The notes: generated from the letters alone by a model not told the origin. Shown: positions 9,278-19,690, counted from the first letter of the stretch. The stretch: DNA of 64,000 bases from Symbiodinium natans (GCA_905221605.1 CAJNDS010002745.1:1704203-1768202); one strand, 5' to 3'. Numbers and translations: made by a program.

Positions 9278-9715
9278 CTTCCCCCAACAAAAAACAAAAT
9301 AAAATAAGGCAAACAAATCAGGATCGTCATAATCAAAACGATAGTGGCACCAAGACTCCTCCAGGTACCCCCCCTAGATCACCCAAGAAGGTAATTGCTC
9401 TTGTTATCATGTTACATCCTACTCTTTCTTTTAACTCTTGAAATATTACTGGGCACAACGAAGATGATGATTCTTACCAGCTACAAGTAGGGCTGGGAGT
9501 ACCTGAAACTAGGCTGTATGTTGGTCAGTTCTCTCCCTTTTTGGGTACCCGAATACTAGGGCCTGCGGTTTAATAAATAGTAACCGCAAAATTGACCATG
9601 ATTTAGAACCGTTACCTCACTTGCACCTGTAAACTTATAGATGCCCATGAACCTCTGCTGTCTCACGTATCTTGTACACTTACAACTTACAACTTACAAC
9701 CAAACTCGAAAAAAA
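9278..9715. other. Unique spacer, no gene seen
   Basis: About 440 bases of mixed-composition sequence with an ACTTACAACTTACAAC short repeat at about 9677-9700. I see no open frame of note, RNA gene or inverted-repeat element. Confidence 0.5.
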
Positions 9716-9719
9716 GAAC

Positions 9720-9900
9720 AAAACCCCTAAACCCCTAAACCCCATAAACCCCATAAACCCCGAAACCCCTAAACCCCATAAACCCCTAGGCCCTAAACCC
9801 TAAACCCCTAAACCCTAACCCTTAAACCTCTAAAGCCCGAAACCCCGAAACCCCTAAACCCCTAAACCCCTAAACCACTAACCCCAAACACTGCTTGAAC
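9720..9900. repeat. CCCCTAAA octamer variant tract
   Basis: Octamers AAACCCCT and nonamers AAACCCCATA dominate instead of the heptamer. The tract abuts the family C element at 9916. Confidence 0.88.
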
Positions 9901-9915
9901 CCTAAGCCCATGAAA

Positions 9916-10027
9916 CCTAGTAGCCCAGCAACCATATTATAATAAGGGCACCCTTTTTTGGCTGGTTACTTTATAAGGGAACCCAAAACCAAAAAAAAAA
10001 AGGTAAAGGGTACCACTGGGCTACCAA
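9916..10027. mobile_element. Hairpin family C, copy 2
   Basis: TAGTAGCCCAGCAACC and GGTACCACTGGGCTACCAAG form the ends. The interior reads ATAAGGGCACCCTTTTTTGG and GGTTACTTTATAAGGGAACC. It is close to copies 1 and 3. Confidence 0.8.
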
Positions 10028-10129
10028 GCGAACCTTCAAGCAGGCCCACGAACCTAATGCGGTCAAGGCGCAGCCACCGTGAGCCTTCCTGAACAGCTCC
10101 GAGCATCTTCTCCTCGTCAGCTATCGGTT

Positions 10130-10425
10130 TAGGGTGTAGGGTTTAGGGTTTAGGGCTAGGGTTTAGGGTTTAGGGCTAGGGTTTTGGGTTTGGGGTTTAG
10201 GGGTTTGGGCCCTAAGCTCAAGGGTCTATAAGGGTTGCAGGTCTTTCCCAGCAGCTTTGCACCTTCAGCCAGGCGCTCTTGACTACGAAGGCCTCCATGA
10301 AGTCCCCCAACTTCGTCGTTTAGGGTTTAGGGTGGGTTTAGGGTTTAGGGTTTAGGGTTTAGGGTTTAGGGTTTAGGGTTTAGGGTTTAGGGTTTATGGT
10401 TTAGAGTTTAGGATATCTAGACCCA
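10130..10425. repeat. TTTAGGG tracts
   Basis: A degenerate tract at 10133-10205 and a cleaner one at 10317-10415, both G-strand on plus. The spacer is unique. Confidence 0.9.
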
Positions 10426-10639
10426 GGAGCAACCTTAGCGTTCGGGGTTTAGGCCTTCCGTAAAGTGTTTTCTTACCGGTCGACGACAGCAGGAATCGGT
10501 TTTTTTTCGACAATCGCCCTGCATACCTTATGGGAGCCCACATGAGCGCCTGGAATCTTGGGAGGTGGGCCCTCAACCCGAACCCCTCAACCCTAAACCC
10601 GAGGCGTCAAACCTAAACCCTGACCCCCGACCATCAACT

Positions 10640-10740
10640 CAGTTGTCCAGTAACCTGGAGGAATTAAAGGTTGACCTTTGGGATTTCATTGGGATTAGAG
10701 TACCCCAAAAAGGTTAAAGGCTACCTACTCTACTACTAAG
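10640..10740. mobile_element. Hairpin family H, copy 1
   Basis: It ends in CCAAAAAGGTTAAAGGCTAC-CTACTCTACTACTAAG, matching 41266-41369. A facing AAAGGTTGACCTTT block gives partial self-complementarity. Confidence 0.55.
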
Positions 10741-10749
10741 TAAACCTAG

Positions 10750-11485
10750 AGCTTAAACCCTAAACCTAAACCCCCTAAACCCTCAGCCCGAAAATCGTGG
10801 CGATGTCCTTCAGCCAGCTCCGGAATGCCTGCTGGGTGGGTTTCATGTTTCGTGCATTTGGGGGCTTGCGTTTCGGGTTTAGGGGTTTAGGGGTTTAGGG
10901 TTTAGGGTTTAGGGTTTGGGGTTTAGGGGTTTAGGGTTTAGGGCTAGGGTTTAGGGTTCAGGGTTCGGGTTTAGGGGTTTGGGTCTCGGTATTCAGGTTC
11001 GGGTGCAAAAGTCCAAACCGATTCGTCTCCCGAAAACCTGAGATCCACAATGTCGGGGTTCATGGGCTACTGGTGGCTTCTGGGTTTAGGGTTCGGGCTT
11101 CGGGCCTCGGGTTGAGGGTTTAGGGTTTGGGGCTAGGGTTTAGGGGTTTACGGGTTTAGGGGTTTAGGGGTTTTGGGGTTTGGTTTAGGGTTTAGGGGCT
11201 AGGGTTTAGGGGTTTAGGGGTTTAGGGGTTAGGGTTTAAGGGTTTGAGGGCTTAGGGGTTTAGGGTTTGGGGTGTAGAGACTTTGGCCCCGAGGTCGATA
11301 TAGGGTTGAGGGTCTAGAAGTTTAAGATGTTTAGAAGTTTGGAGGTTGGGGATTCAGGGTCTGGGGCTCAGGGACTAAGGGTTGGGCCCTAAACCCTAGG
11401 CCCTAAACCCTAAACCCTAGACCCTAGACCCTAGACCCTAAACCCTAAACCCTAAACCCTAAACCCTAAACCCTAAACCTGGGCT
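10750..11485. repeat. Long degenerate telomere-like region
   Basis: C-strand at 10755-10785, then TTTAGGG/TTTAGGGG variants at 10876-10985 and 11095-11280. It returns to CCCTAAA, with CCCTAGA variants, at 11395-11480. No gene is seen. Confidence 0.85.
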
Positions 11486-11530
11486 CCCGGGCCCAACGGC
11501 TTTCTAGTGTACGCACTGCTTGACTTGTAA

Positions 11531-11690
11531 GTAGGGCAACTCTGCCTGGAACTAGGGTACCTGTAGGTCCTACATACAAGTACCCATGAACCTTCAAAAG
11601 CTGAACCCTAAATCCTAAACCCTAAACCCTAAACCCTAAACCCCAAATCCTAAACCCCAAACCCTAAACCCTAAACCCCAAACACACAAA
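11531..11690. mobile_element. Hairpin family E partial copy plus telomere-like tail
   Basis: CTGCCTGGAACTAGGGTAC and AAGTACCCATGAACCTTC (11531-11600) match the ends of family E (29963, 48576, 52090) but with a short interior. Telomere-like CCCTAAA/CCCCAAA follows to about 11690. Confidence 0.45.
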
Positions 11691-11866
11691 ACAGAAGCCT
11701 CAGCGTCCGCCGTCGGCGGCTGCGCCGTGCTGGCGTCGCGGAGCGTCTCGTGGCTGCTGCCCAGCCTATCATGAGTTTTCCTACTACCCCCCTCTGTGCA
11801 GAGTTTAGGGTTTAGGGCTTAGGGTCTAGGGTTTAGGGTTTAGGGTTTAAGGTTTCGGGTTTAGGG

Positions 11867-12007
11867 CTACCCCCCCTAGGTTCCCCCCCTGAAATATCCT
11901 CAATTAGGCTTAGTTATCCCGATACCCTCAACCCTAGACCCGAAACCCCAAAATAGCCTTAGTCTTGGGGAAAGTGAGGGGGAGCACTTTAGAGGGGGTA
12001 GAAGGGG
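11867..12007. mobile_element. Hairpin family O, copy 2
   Basis: CTACCCCCCCTAGGTTCCCC, CCTCAATTAGGCTTAGTTAT and AAATAGCCTTAGT match the reverse complement of 305-424 in the same order. The right end, AGAGGGGGTAGAAGGGG, pairs with the left. A short CCCTCAACCCTAGACCC stretch sits in the middle. Confidence 0.6.
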
Positions 12008-12054
12008 AACCCTAAAGCCTTGGCGGTCCAAGAATTGGCCCCGGAGCGTGCTGC

Positions 12055-12420
12055 TTCAGGGTTTACAGGGCTCAGGGTTTAGGGTTACTTGAAGGTGTTG
12101 GGGTTTTAGAAATAGGGTTTAGGGTTTAGGGTTTAGGGTTTAGGGTTTAGGGTTTAAGGTTACCCTATGCAGAGTTCAAACCCATTATCACCACAGGGCG
12201 GCCGGAACCTCCGCCCTAAGCCACCGGGTGCAGCGTGGAGGGTGGTGAAGCCCCCAAAGCCCCAAGGTTTAGGGTTTAGGGTTTAGGGTTTAGGGTTTAG
12301 GGTGTGTCAGGGGAGGGCGCGCGCTCGGGTGTGAAACACCCCGGGCCGCGCGCTCGCGTTGCCCGTCAACCCACCCCGGCCACCCAAACTATACTCTATT
12401 AGGGTTTAGGGTTTATGGAA
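12055..12420. repeat. TTTAGGG tracts with GC-rich spacer
   Basis: Tracts at 12116-12165 and 12265-12303. The spacer at 12304-12380 is strongly GC-rich (GCGCGCTCGGG .. CCGGGCCGCGCGCTCGCG) and can fold into a stem. Confidence 0.85.
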
Positions 12421-12465
12421 TTTACTTTCTTGTGCTCTGATGCTTGCTTTGATGTTTTTAAAGTT

Positions 12466-13318
12466 GCGCTGTTAGGGTTTAAGCTGGGGTTGGGGGTAGC
12501 CTCGGCCCTTTTCGGGCCTTCGGCGTGTCAGGGCCCGTAGAGGCCCTTATTTATTTGAAGGTCAGGGAAACCCTTTGTGTCTGCTTTTGGATTCCCCTTC
12601 TTTAAGGGCCTCAATTAAGCATCGATTTCACTACCAAAAAATCGCATTTTTCATTGCGGGTACGGGCATCCTGGGGTCCCCCTTCTTTTAGGGGGCCTTT
12701 TGAAGCCTTTTGAAGTATTTTGGTGGCTCTTGGGGTCTCTCGGGGCCTTGTGCGGACCTTCGGCGTGTCAGGGGCCGTAGAGGCTTTATTCATTTAAAGG
12801 TCAGAAAACCTATTAATGAATTTTTCGCCAATGAGTCTTTCAATCGCTAGGGTTTAAGCTCGGGTTCGGGGTAGCCTCGGCCCTTTTCGGGCCTTCGGCA
12901 AGTTAGGGCCCGTAGAGGCCCTTATTTGCTTGAAGGCCTTCGTAGGGTTTTGCGGTGTTAGGGTTTAAGCTGGGGTTCGGGGTAGCCTCGGCCCTTTTCG
13001 GGCCTTCGGCACGTTAGGGCCCGTAGAGGCCCTTATTTGCTTGAAGGCCGTCGTAGGGTTTTGCGGTGTCAGGGTTTAGGCTGGGGTTCGGGGTAGTTTC
13101 GGTCCTTTTCGGGCCTTCGGCACGTGGGCCCGTAGAGGTCCTTGCTGATTTAGGGGGAGCCATCGATTTCAACACTAAAATGCGGGCAGGGTGCCTAAAA
13201 ACAATGTTTTCAATATTCTCATTGTGGGCACGGACAAATCTTGTGGTCCCCCTTCTTTTAGTGGGCCTTTTGAAGCTTTTGAATCTTTTGGTGGCTCTTG
13301 GCGCCTCTTGACGGCTTC
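12466..13318. repeat. Nested direct duplications (about 110 bp and about 600 bp)
   Basis: A module with CCTCGGCCCTTTTCGGGCCT, TTCGGC..GTCAGGG and CCCGTAGAGGCCCTTATTT occurs at about 12475, 12740 (partial), 12848, 12957 and 13070. The later copies are about 110 bp apart. A second module (CATCGATTTCA..ACTA, CCCCCTTCTTTTAG, GGGCCTTTTGAAG, TTTTGGTGGCTCTTGG) occurs at 12597-12745 and 13151-13310. The modules therefore also form a larger duplication. Open frames here look incidental. Confidence 0.75.
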
Positions 13319-13780
13319 CTAGGCCCTTAGTTGGGGGCCCCTTGGCAGGGTGTTAGGCCCTTGGTCCGGCAAGCGGCCTTGGCCAAGGGGGTGTATTGTT
13401 GGGGGTCTTGCCTTGGCTCCCTTGGCTTGGGGGGCCGGAAAACCCTTGGCCCGGACAGGCCCCCCTTGGCCCGGGCGGGGGGCCCTGTTTCGGGGGGCCC
13501 TTGGCGGGGGGCGGCCCTTGGCCCGGGGGGCCCTTGGCCGGGGGGCCCTTGGCCCGGGGGGCCCTTGGCCCGGGGGGCCCTTGGCCCGGGGGGGGTTGGG
13601 CCGGGGGGGCCTTGGCCCGGGGCGCCGGCCCTGGGGGGGCCCCCCCTTGGCCCTGAAGGCCCTTGACCCCGGGGGGGGCCCTTGGCCCGGGGGGCGCTTG
13701 GCCCGGGGGGTCCTTGGCCCGGGGGGCCCTTGGTCCGGGGGGCCCTTGGCCCGGGGGCCATCGGTCCATTGCCGGAAAAA
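13319..13780. repeat. GC-rich minisatellite of a GGCCCTTGGCCCGGGG unit
   Basis: About 25 imperfect copies of a 15-18 bp unit. Because the unit is self-complementary and often 18 bp long, several frames are open on both strands. The minus-strand frames read as Gly/Pro/Arg-rich, collagen-like peptides (P-G-Q-G-P-P-G-P-R-A-P-R). Openness in many frames at once argues against real coding. The sequence should form strong hairpins. Confidence 0.85.
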
Positions 13781-13919
13781 CCGTGAAATCACGAAATTGA
13801 GCAACCAGCCTGCCTGGACCCCTCGCCAGCCTCCTGGTCCAGGAATCCAGCTACCAGGGACCAGGGGGCCCCCCGGGGGGGGGGGCCCGACAAACCCTGA
13901 ACCCAAAACCCTGAACCAC

Positions 13920-14160
13920 CTAGGGTTACGATTTGGGGTTATACTTTAGCTACGCTAAAGGTGGTCTGGGTGCCGGCCATCCCTTAGCCGAGTACTGACG
14001 TTGTCGTAAAAAAGGCCGATGTCCGTTGGCCTGTCCAGGACAGACGGTGAGGCTTAACCCTCACCTTTCCGTTTCTCTTTTCGCTTGGGCGCTCGGGCTG
14101 TAAGGCCCTCGGCCGAGCGTTCGGGGTCTGTCGCTCGACGGAAGCGACCCCTCACTTAGT
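13920..14160. other. GC-rich unique spacer
   Basis: Unique sequence with TTTAGCTACGCTAAA (a perfect short hairpin at about 13943) and GTTGGCCTGTCCAGGACAGAC. The rest is C/G-rich (GGGCGCTCGGGC..GCCCTCGGCCGAGCG). I checked it for a 5S rRNA or tRNA pattern and saw none. Confidence 0.4.
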
Positions 14161-14240
14161 TTAGGGTTTAGGGTTTAGGGTTTAGGGTTTAGGGTTTAGT
14201 TTAGGGTTTAGGGTTTAGGGTCCAGGGTTTATGGTTTACC
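14157..14240. repeat. TTTAGGG tract
   Basis: About ten heptamers with one TTTAGTTTAGGG deletion. Confidence 0.92.
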
Positions 14241-14304
14241 AAACCCCCAAACCTTTAGATTCAGCACCTCTAGGCTTGGCGTCTTCTTTAGATTCTTACA
14301 CTCC

Positions 14305-14428
14305 TACAGGGTGGGGCCCCCTTACTATACTAACTGTAGTTAAGGGACTTATAACCTAGCTTAGGGTCCTTATAACCCAATTTAGGGCCCTTATAACTCT
14401 ACTTATAACTAGGGGGCCCCACCCTGTA
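14305..14428. mobile_element. MITE family A, copy 2, with TA flanks
   Basis: A full-length 124-bp copy, inverted relative to 2045-2168, with the same TA-CAGGGTGGGG ends. By eye the two differ at one base. Such identity in a window full of decay implies recent transposition or gene conversion. The flanks share a repeated TTTAGATTC/ACACCTCTAGGCTTGG motif (14255-14300 and 14440-14480). Confidence 0.87.
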
Positions 14429-14540
14429 CATCCCTTTCCAAACCTTTACATTCGACACCTCTAGGCTTGGTGTCTTTGTGATTCTTACACCCTTGAATCC
14501 CTAACTTCTAGACCAACGCCGCCACAAGGCTCTTGGTTCT

Positions 14541-14850
14541 CGGTTTAGGGTTTAGGGTTTAGGGTTTAGGGTTTAGGGTTTAGGGTTTAGGGTTTAGGGT
14601 TTAGGGTTTAGGGTTTAGGGTTTAGGGTCTAGGGTTCCTCCCTGTACGAATCCCTGAACCCTAAACGAGGGTCCTGAAAAAAAGCCTTAGGCCAGCCTTG
14701 AGCCTCTAGGTGCTGAGGCTTTAAACCCTGTACCCTATGCCCTACAACTACTATGGTTAAGGGTTTTAGGGTTTAGGGTTTAGGGTTTAGGGTTTAGGGT
14801 TTAGGGTTTGGGGTTTAGGGTTTAGGGTTTGGGGTTTAAGGTTTGCTTAA
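14541..14850. repeat. TTTAGGG tracts
   Basis: A near-perfect tract of about 13 units at 14541-14633 and a second with TTTGGGG variants at 14757-14848. The second runs directly into family I. Confidence 0.93.
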
Positions 14851-14943
14851 GAGCCCCAAAAAAAACACAGAATACTAATCCTTAAATTGCCCGAATGAGG
14901 AAACCGATCTTCATTTCCGGGGTGGTTCTTAAGCAAATAGTAG
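14842..14943. mobile_element. Hairpin family I, copy 1
   Basis: TTTGCTTAAGAGCCCC on the left pairs with GGGGTGGTTCTTAAGCAAA on the right. The right end plus ATAGTA recurs at 31600-31663 and 45110-45225. Confidence 0.65.
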
Positions 14944-15842
14944 ACAACACTACAAACCCCAAAGACCATACCGGTAAACCCTTAGCCCTATGAATTCTAA
15001 ACCCTTTAACCCTATAAGCGCTACACAATAAACCAGTCCTATTCCCACTCTGGGAAAGCCCCTAAATTAAACCATTGAATCATGGGAAACCCCTTGAACT
15101 CTCGCTCCGTGCATAGCGCGCAAGCTCTTCCCTTAACCCTAAACTTTGAACCCTGTAAACCTTATAACCCTAAACCCTACTCCTGGGGCGAAAGCATTGC
15201 GGACGCAGCGGAGGCGTGAAATCCTGGAAGACTGCCTTTCGTGGGTGAAGGCATGCTGTCAAGGAACTTGAGTGTGTAAAAAACAGACTGTGACAACTTA
15301 AACTGACTTCTTTTAGCAGCAGTTCTGCGGGCACAACTGTTGGGTTTAGGCGTTAACACAGAAACACTCTAAGCGTGGACCCCAAACCCTGAATATCTCA
15401 AATCTGCTCACTTTGTGCAACCCTAAGCCGGGTAGCCGAACAACTCCTTCTTTCCCATTGGATGGTATCATGCCAGAGCTCATCAAACACCTTCGGGCTT
15501 CCTAGTTTCGGGTTTAGGGATCGGGTTCCCTCGGCCGTCCCCAACCCCACACCACCCTGCAGACACTTCTCCTCGCCCACAGAGGCGGCCGTAAGCTGAA
15601 GGGAGGAGGGCAACCCCACCAAGACTCCCCGAGATCTTCATCACAGCGGTTCTCGGGCTGAGGGTGTAAGCTCTAAACCCTATATAGCTCCTAAGCCTAA
15701 GCCTTAAGCCCTAAGCCCTAGACCCTGAGCCCTAAGCCCTAAGCCCTAAACCCATCCCATGCTTGAGTGACCCTGCTCTTGGCCTGTGCCGCCTGTGTCG
15801 GCGCCCTCGGATCCAGGTTTTCCAAATGGCCTGGGCCAGACA
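14944..15842. other. Unique region with weak minus-strand frames
   Basis: Mostly unique sequence with a few CCCTAAA/CCCTAAG words at 15150-15180 and 15670-15750. Two minus-strand frames are open (15177-15359, 60 aa; 15398-15622, 74 aa), the second with F-D-E-L-W-H-D-T-I-Q-W-E-R-R. Neither resembles a known family and neither has supporting context. I treat them as unproven. Confidence 0.3.
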
Positions 15843-16105
15843 AGGGTTTAGGGTTTAGGGTTTCGGGTTTAGGGTTCAAGGGTGATTAGGGCTTAAAGGT
15901 TGAGGGTTTAGGATGAAGGGTTGAGGGTTTAGGATTTATAGGGCTTATAGGGTTTATAGGGCTTATAGGTTTATGGGGTCTGGTTTGTTTTTTTGGTGGT
16001 TTTTTTGGGCTTATAGGGGGTGCAGGGTTTATGGGGCAAACACGGCCCATCGGGTTTATAAGGTTTATGGGGTTTATGGGGTTTTAGGGTTTCTCGGGTT
16101 TATGC
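15843..16105. repeat. TTTATAGGG-type variant array
   Basis: TTTAGGG at the start grades into TTTATAGGG, CTTATAGGG and TTTATGGGG words. The same nonamer variant recurs at 21355-21470 and 63335-63515. It therefore looks like a distinct degenerate class of telomere-like repeat. Confidence 0.8.
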
Positions 16106-16110
16106 ACCTG

Positions 16111-16401
16111 GGACCTGCAAGGCCTATGTGAGCAAACCTCTGTGCTGCATACCAGAGAAAAACCGCTTCAAGCGTTTCAAGTGTTTAACGCACTTGAACG
16201 GCGTTACCTCCCCCCACAAAACCCAGAGAAAACCGTTTCAAGTGTTTCAAGTGTTTTGAAACCCTTGAAACGGGTTTCTCTGAGAGAAAAGCGCTTCAAG
16301 TGCTTCAAGTGTTTGAAACACTTGAACACTGGAAACAGAAACGGTTTTGTTTAGTAATGCAACACAGAGGGTTATTCAAATAGACCCTCCTAAAGGTCCG
16401 G
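16111..16401. mobile_element. Foldback element family U, copy 1 (TTTCAAGTG minisatellite)
   Basis: The ends GGACCT..CCTATGTGAGCAAACCTC and ACAGAGGGTTATTCAAATAG..AGGTCC are imperfect inverted repeats of about 35 bp. The interior is made of TTTCAAGTG/CACTTGAAA words arranged as repeated hairpins, each preceded by CAGAGAAAA. A longer copy is at 20748-21281. The open frame here (16142-16354) is a by-product of the repeat. Confidence 0.65.
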
Positions 16402-16447
16402 ACGAGGGGAGATCGAGTCAGGATTTCTCATGGCATTATGAGAGGTT

Positions 16448-16819
16448 TTGTCTTCGTTACACTTCCGGCGTGAAAGCCAAAGCTGCAAGGTTCTGACTCT
16501 TCGGTGGCTTCACTTGCGATCACTACTCGTTGCTGTGAGCCCTGAGGCCCAGCATTCTAAACCCCAAGCACCAAAAGACTTTCCAACAGTGCCGGTAAAA
16601 ACTTCAGCGACGACCGAATCTTTCGTCGGTTGGTCGTCAAAACTCAAGGCGACAGCTCGCCCGAAAATCGATGACTCCCAAATCCAAAACGCACGACAAC
16701 GCACTTTTCACATCAGGACTCGCGCAGTCCAGCTCCTGGAACCCTTGCGACTCCCAGAACGGGACGGCGTCCAGGGCTGCATGACACTCGCAAGCGACGT
16801 CAGTCATTTGGCAGCGTGA
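16448..16819 (+). other. Open frame of uncertain meaning (123 codons)
   Basis: A plus-strand frame in the unique island between the two family U elements, opening at a TTG. The composition is protein-like (P-K-D-F-P-T-V-P-V-K-T-S-A-T-T-E-S-F). The minus strand over the same bases also has protein-like frames (16510-16704 and 16637-16858, for example R-A-V-A-L-S-F-D-D-Q-P-T-K-D). Orientation cannot be settled by reading. Because the neighbouring relic is on minus, minus-strand decay is at least as likely. Confidence 0.15.
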
Positions 16820-17109
16820 TGCGCTGGCTGGCTGCTGATCCTGAAGGAGGGTGGTCACAAGGGCAGGCCCTCCGCCCAGCCACCCCAGGCAGTCGATTCA
16901 GCTGACGCAAGGGAAGACACCTGCAGGTCGACTTAAGGCTTTCATGCAGGGCTGGGCTACACGTTCCAAACATCTTTCGGAAAGCAGCCTTTCAGTTGGG
17001 ATGTGGCCACCACCACCATCCCAATGGGTCGGGCCCGGCTGGCCATGTAAACCGTGCCAGGACGCGACTTGCCCGAGTGGCGCTAGCGAAGAGTTGTTTG
17101 TTGGAAAAC

Positions 17110-17640
17110 TTGCGACTTACGGCTGGGTGAGACCAAGCCTACCGGCGACCAAACTCGCACGTCGAGGGGTTCTTGGCGCTGACCTCTTTCAGCAGGCCTT
17201 GCTTGAGGCGCGTTTGATCATGGCTGCTTTGCACCCATCTGGCGGACACTGGCGCCGTTTCTTCTTCGTCTGCTTTCTGCTTCGTGGCACTCAACTTTCC
17301 GTTCGTGGTCTTAGCCCCATCCCTCTTTGCTCGAGCTTTGCCTCGAGGTACTGCACCCACTTGCGCGCGTGTTTAACCTGAACTGCGTGAAAGTTGATAA
17401 CAAGTTGTTGTCGCGAAAACATGTTGATTGAGTACCATGTATACGGATAACAAATCGGTCAGAGCAGAGGAACTTGTAGCCCGGCGATCTTGAAGTCCTT
17501 CTGGGCATTCATCAACTTTTCGGCGGTGCTCGGCACGTCGAACGCTCGCGATGAGGTTGTCTTTGTGACAGTGGGGCACCAGAATATCAATTAGGGCTGC
17601 AGCTGTATCAGTAGCAACTTCGAGTTTAATGTTTATAAGG
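17110..17640 (-). pseudogene. Frameshifted coding relic, unknown protein
   Basis: Protein-like segments follow one another on the minus strand but in different frames. About 17636-17550 gives K-L-E-V-A-T-D-T-A-A-A-L-I-D-I-L-V-P-H-C. About 17540-17330 gives S-T-A-E-K-L-M-N-A-Q-K-D-F-K and, after one TGA, V-K-H-A-R-K-W-V-Q-Y-L-E-A-K-L-E-Q-R-G. About 17315-17110 gives S-A-T-K-Q-K-A-D-E-E-E-T-A-P-V-S-A. The charged, helix-like composition is typical of real protein. I do not recognise the family. A 176-codon frame on the opposite strand (16851-17381) is probably its shadow. Confidence 0.4.
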
Positions 17641-17959
17641 TTTAGGGTTTTCTAGCTGACCCCGCATGGTAAGCCATCAAAAAACCCTGTACATCAACTT
17701 CAGTTTCCTACTATACCCGCCCCCTCCAAGTTGCAGCTGGACCGAGGGTCGCACCTCCGCTCGAAAAAAGGTGGAACAGCTAGAGACGTTTCGGGCTTTA
17801 CGTCCAGGGTCCGTTTGGGTTAAGGGTAGTAGTTTAAGGGTTCTTAAGAATGCAGGTCTAGGGGCAACCTTCGCAATACAAACATCGACCCAACCCTCTA
17901 CACCTCATCCTGAAAGCCTATACGCTCTCAACTCGGAATCCTGTAACCGTGAGCCCTAA

Positions 17960-18480
17960 GTTTCATTCCCGAAAGTACTACCCCCCGCCCCTGCCTCACA
18001 TGCACTTTGTTTACCATATATGTGTCCTATTGACCTCTCAAGGAAGGACCTCGGGACCTCGAAATTACGGGTTTTAAGCAAGTTAATATTTACAACTTAA
18101 AATCTTAAAGTTTCTTGGTCCCGGGGGACAGGGAATTTTAGGGGTTTAAGGTTATAAAATAATTTTGGTCGTCCCCGAACCTCTCCGGGGAGGTCCTCGG
18201 GACGACACATGTATTGTTAGAACCATAAAATCTGAAAATTTCTTGATCCCGCAGGAAGGTCCCCAGGACGACCAATTATTGTTAAACAAATCTTGCAATC
18301 TTTAAATTTCGTGGGCCCCCCCCGGAGTTTTTCCAAAGCTGCCAGACTAGCGAGAATCCCTATGTTTTCGCCTTGATGGGGATTTGCGAAAGCCAAAACT
18401 GTCAAAAAAACTATGCCGGCGTAGCACCCAAACAGTGAGGGAGGGACAGAAGAGGCCAAAGGAGGCCAGAAGAGGTCTCG
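17960..18480. repeat. Diverged three-fold direct repeat
   Basis: AAATCTTAAAGTTTCTTGGT, AAATCTGAAAATTTCTTGAT and CAATCTTTAAATTTCGTGG recur near 18098, 18228 and 18288. They lie with CCTCGGGAC/CCCCAGGACGACC boxes and ATTGTTA linkers. This looks like an old tandem unit of about 60-130 bp. No gene is seen. Confidence 0.5.
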
Positions 18481-18539
18481 AAAATCACCGACGCTCCCGA
18501 TGACAAAGCGCAGGGTTGACCCTAAACCCTCAACCCCCC

Positions 18540-19045
18540 CCTAAAGCTGCCAGATGGTCTCACCGCACACCCTCCGTGTAGAGGGCAGGACCAAGAAAAA
18601 CACAGGGGAACAATTAGGGTTTAGGGCTCAGGGCTCACAGGGTTTATAGGGTTTAGGGCTCAAGGCTCAGAGGGTTTAGGGCTTAGGGCTATAAACCCTA
18701 AGTAAACCCTAAACCCTAACTTCCCCTCTAAACCCTGATCCTGCCTCCAAGTGGTCTCACCGCACACCCTCCCTGTAGAGGGCAGGACCAAGCAAAACAC
18801 AGGGGAACAATTAGGGTTTAGGGCTTAGGGCTCACAGGGTTTATAGGGTTTAGGGCTCAAGGCTCAGAGGGTTTAATTTGGGCTTAGGGCTTAGGGCTCA
18901 ACCCGAAGTAAACCCTGAACCCTAAACCCCCCCCTCTAAACCCTGTGTGTTTATTGATCCTGCCCCCGCCTCACCGCGCACCCTCCCTGTAGAGGGCAGG
19001 GCCAAGAAAAACACAGGGTGGATTAGGGTTTAGGGCTCGGGTATG
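18540..19045. repeat. Three-unit direct repeat with embedded telomere-like words
   Basis: The block CTCACCGCACACCCTCC, GTAGAGGGCAGG, CCAAG(A/C)AAAACACAGGG occurs at about 18559, 18757 and 18970. In the first two units it is followed by AACAATTAGGGTTTAGGGCT and a TTTAGGG/GGGCTCA tail. The period is about 200 bp and the third unit is truncated. Confidence 0.78.
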
Positions 19046-19119
19046 TGCCGGACTGAAAACCCAGCTACGGCATCGTTCTGACTTTGGTTCCTGACACGCT
19101 CGCTTCTTTCGGCATTCCA

Positions 19120-19690
19120 ACACATGCAAATGCACACAAACCAAGCAACGCAGACGCAGATCTCTTTCAGATGGATTGAGTCGGCAGGCGTCGTGTCACG
19201 CACCGCTCACCCCGCACTACACAAAAGGGTAGGGCGAGAGGGCGTGCACTTCCACCGATTGGGCGGTGTGGGTGGGCGCGAAAGTTCTCAGGTGTCGCAT
19301 CTGGACCTCCGATCCACTCACGACTGCGGTGACTGCGGCATTCGCTCGCAAAGTGTCACTGCGTGCACGCGTGCACTTCATTGATACATGTTGTTGAAAA
19401 GTCAGCGAAAAGCTCCGCATCGAGGCTGAGAGAAACCAAAATGGAAGTTCATTTGGGCTTCGTCGTGGTTTCACTTGATTGGGCTGTCTCGGTTTAGAGT
19501 TTCGGGTTTGGAGTTACAGGTTTAGGGATATAAGGTCTAGGGACAAGGTTTAGGGCCCACGCACCTTTCCAAAAACAGTGGGCTGCAATCCTTCAACGCA
19601 AAGCCAGCCAAAAGCTTCACATCGAAGCATAGGAAATCCAGCAAAACTGCATGCTCTCCATCTACCCTGCAGAAAACCTTTTCACCTTGG
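19120..19690. other. Unique island, possible upstream part of a coding relic
   Basis: No telomere repeats apart from a few degenerate words near 19495-19550. Frames on both strands are open (19124-19384 plus, 19217-19474 minus). The minus frame has S-G-S-E-V-Q-M-R-H-L-R-T-F-A-P-T and lies on the same strand as the relic at 19700-20650. There is no motif to name it. Confidence 0.2.

Noticed and set aside
13319-13906. Collagen-like proteins of 138-199 codons
   Set aside because: The same bases are open in several frames on both strands because of an 18-bp GC-rich unit. No promoter, start context or non-repetitive coding part is visible.
13920-14160. 5S rRNA or tRNA gene in the GC-rich spacer
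   Set aside because: No A/B box, T-loop or 5S internal control sequence could be matched; only short hairpins are present.
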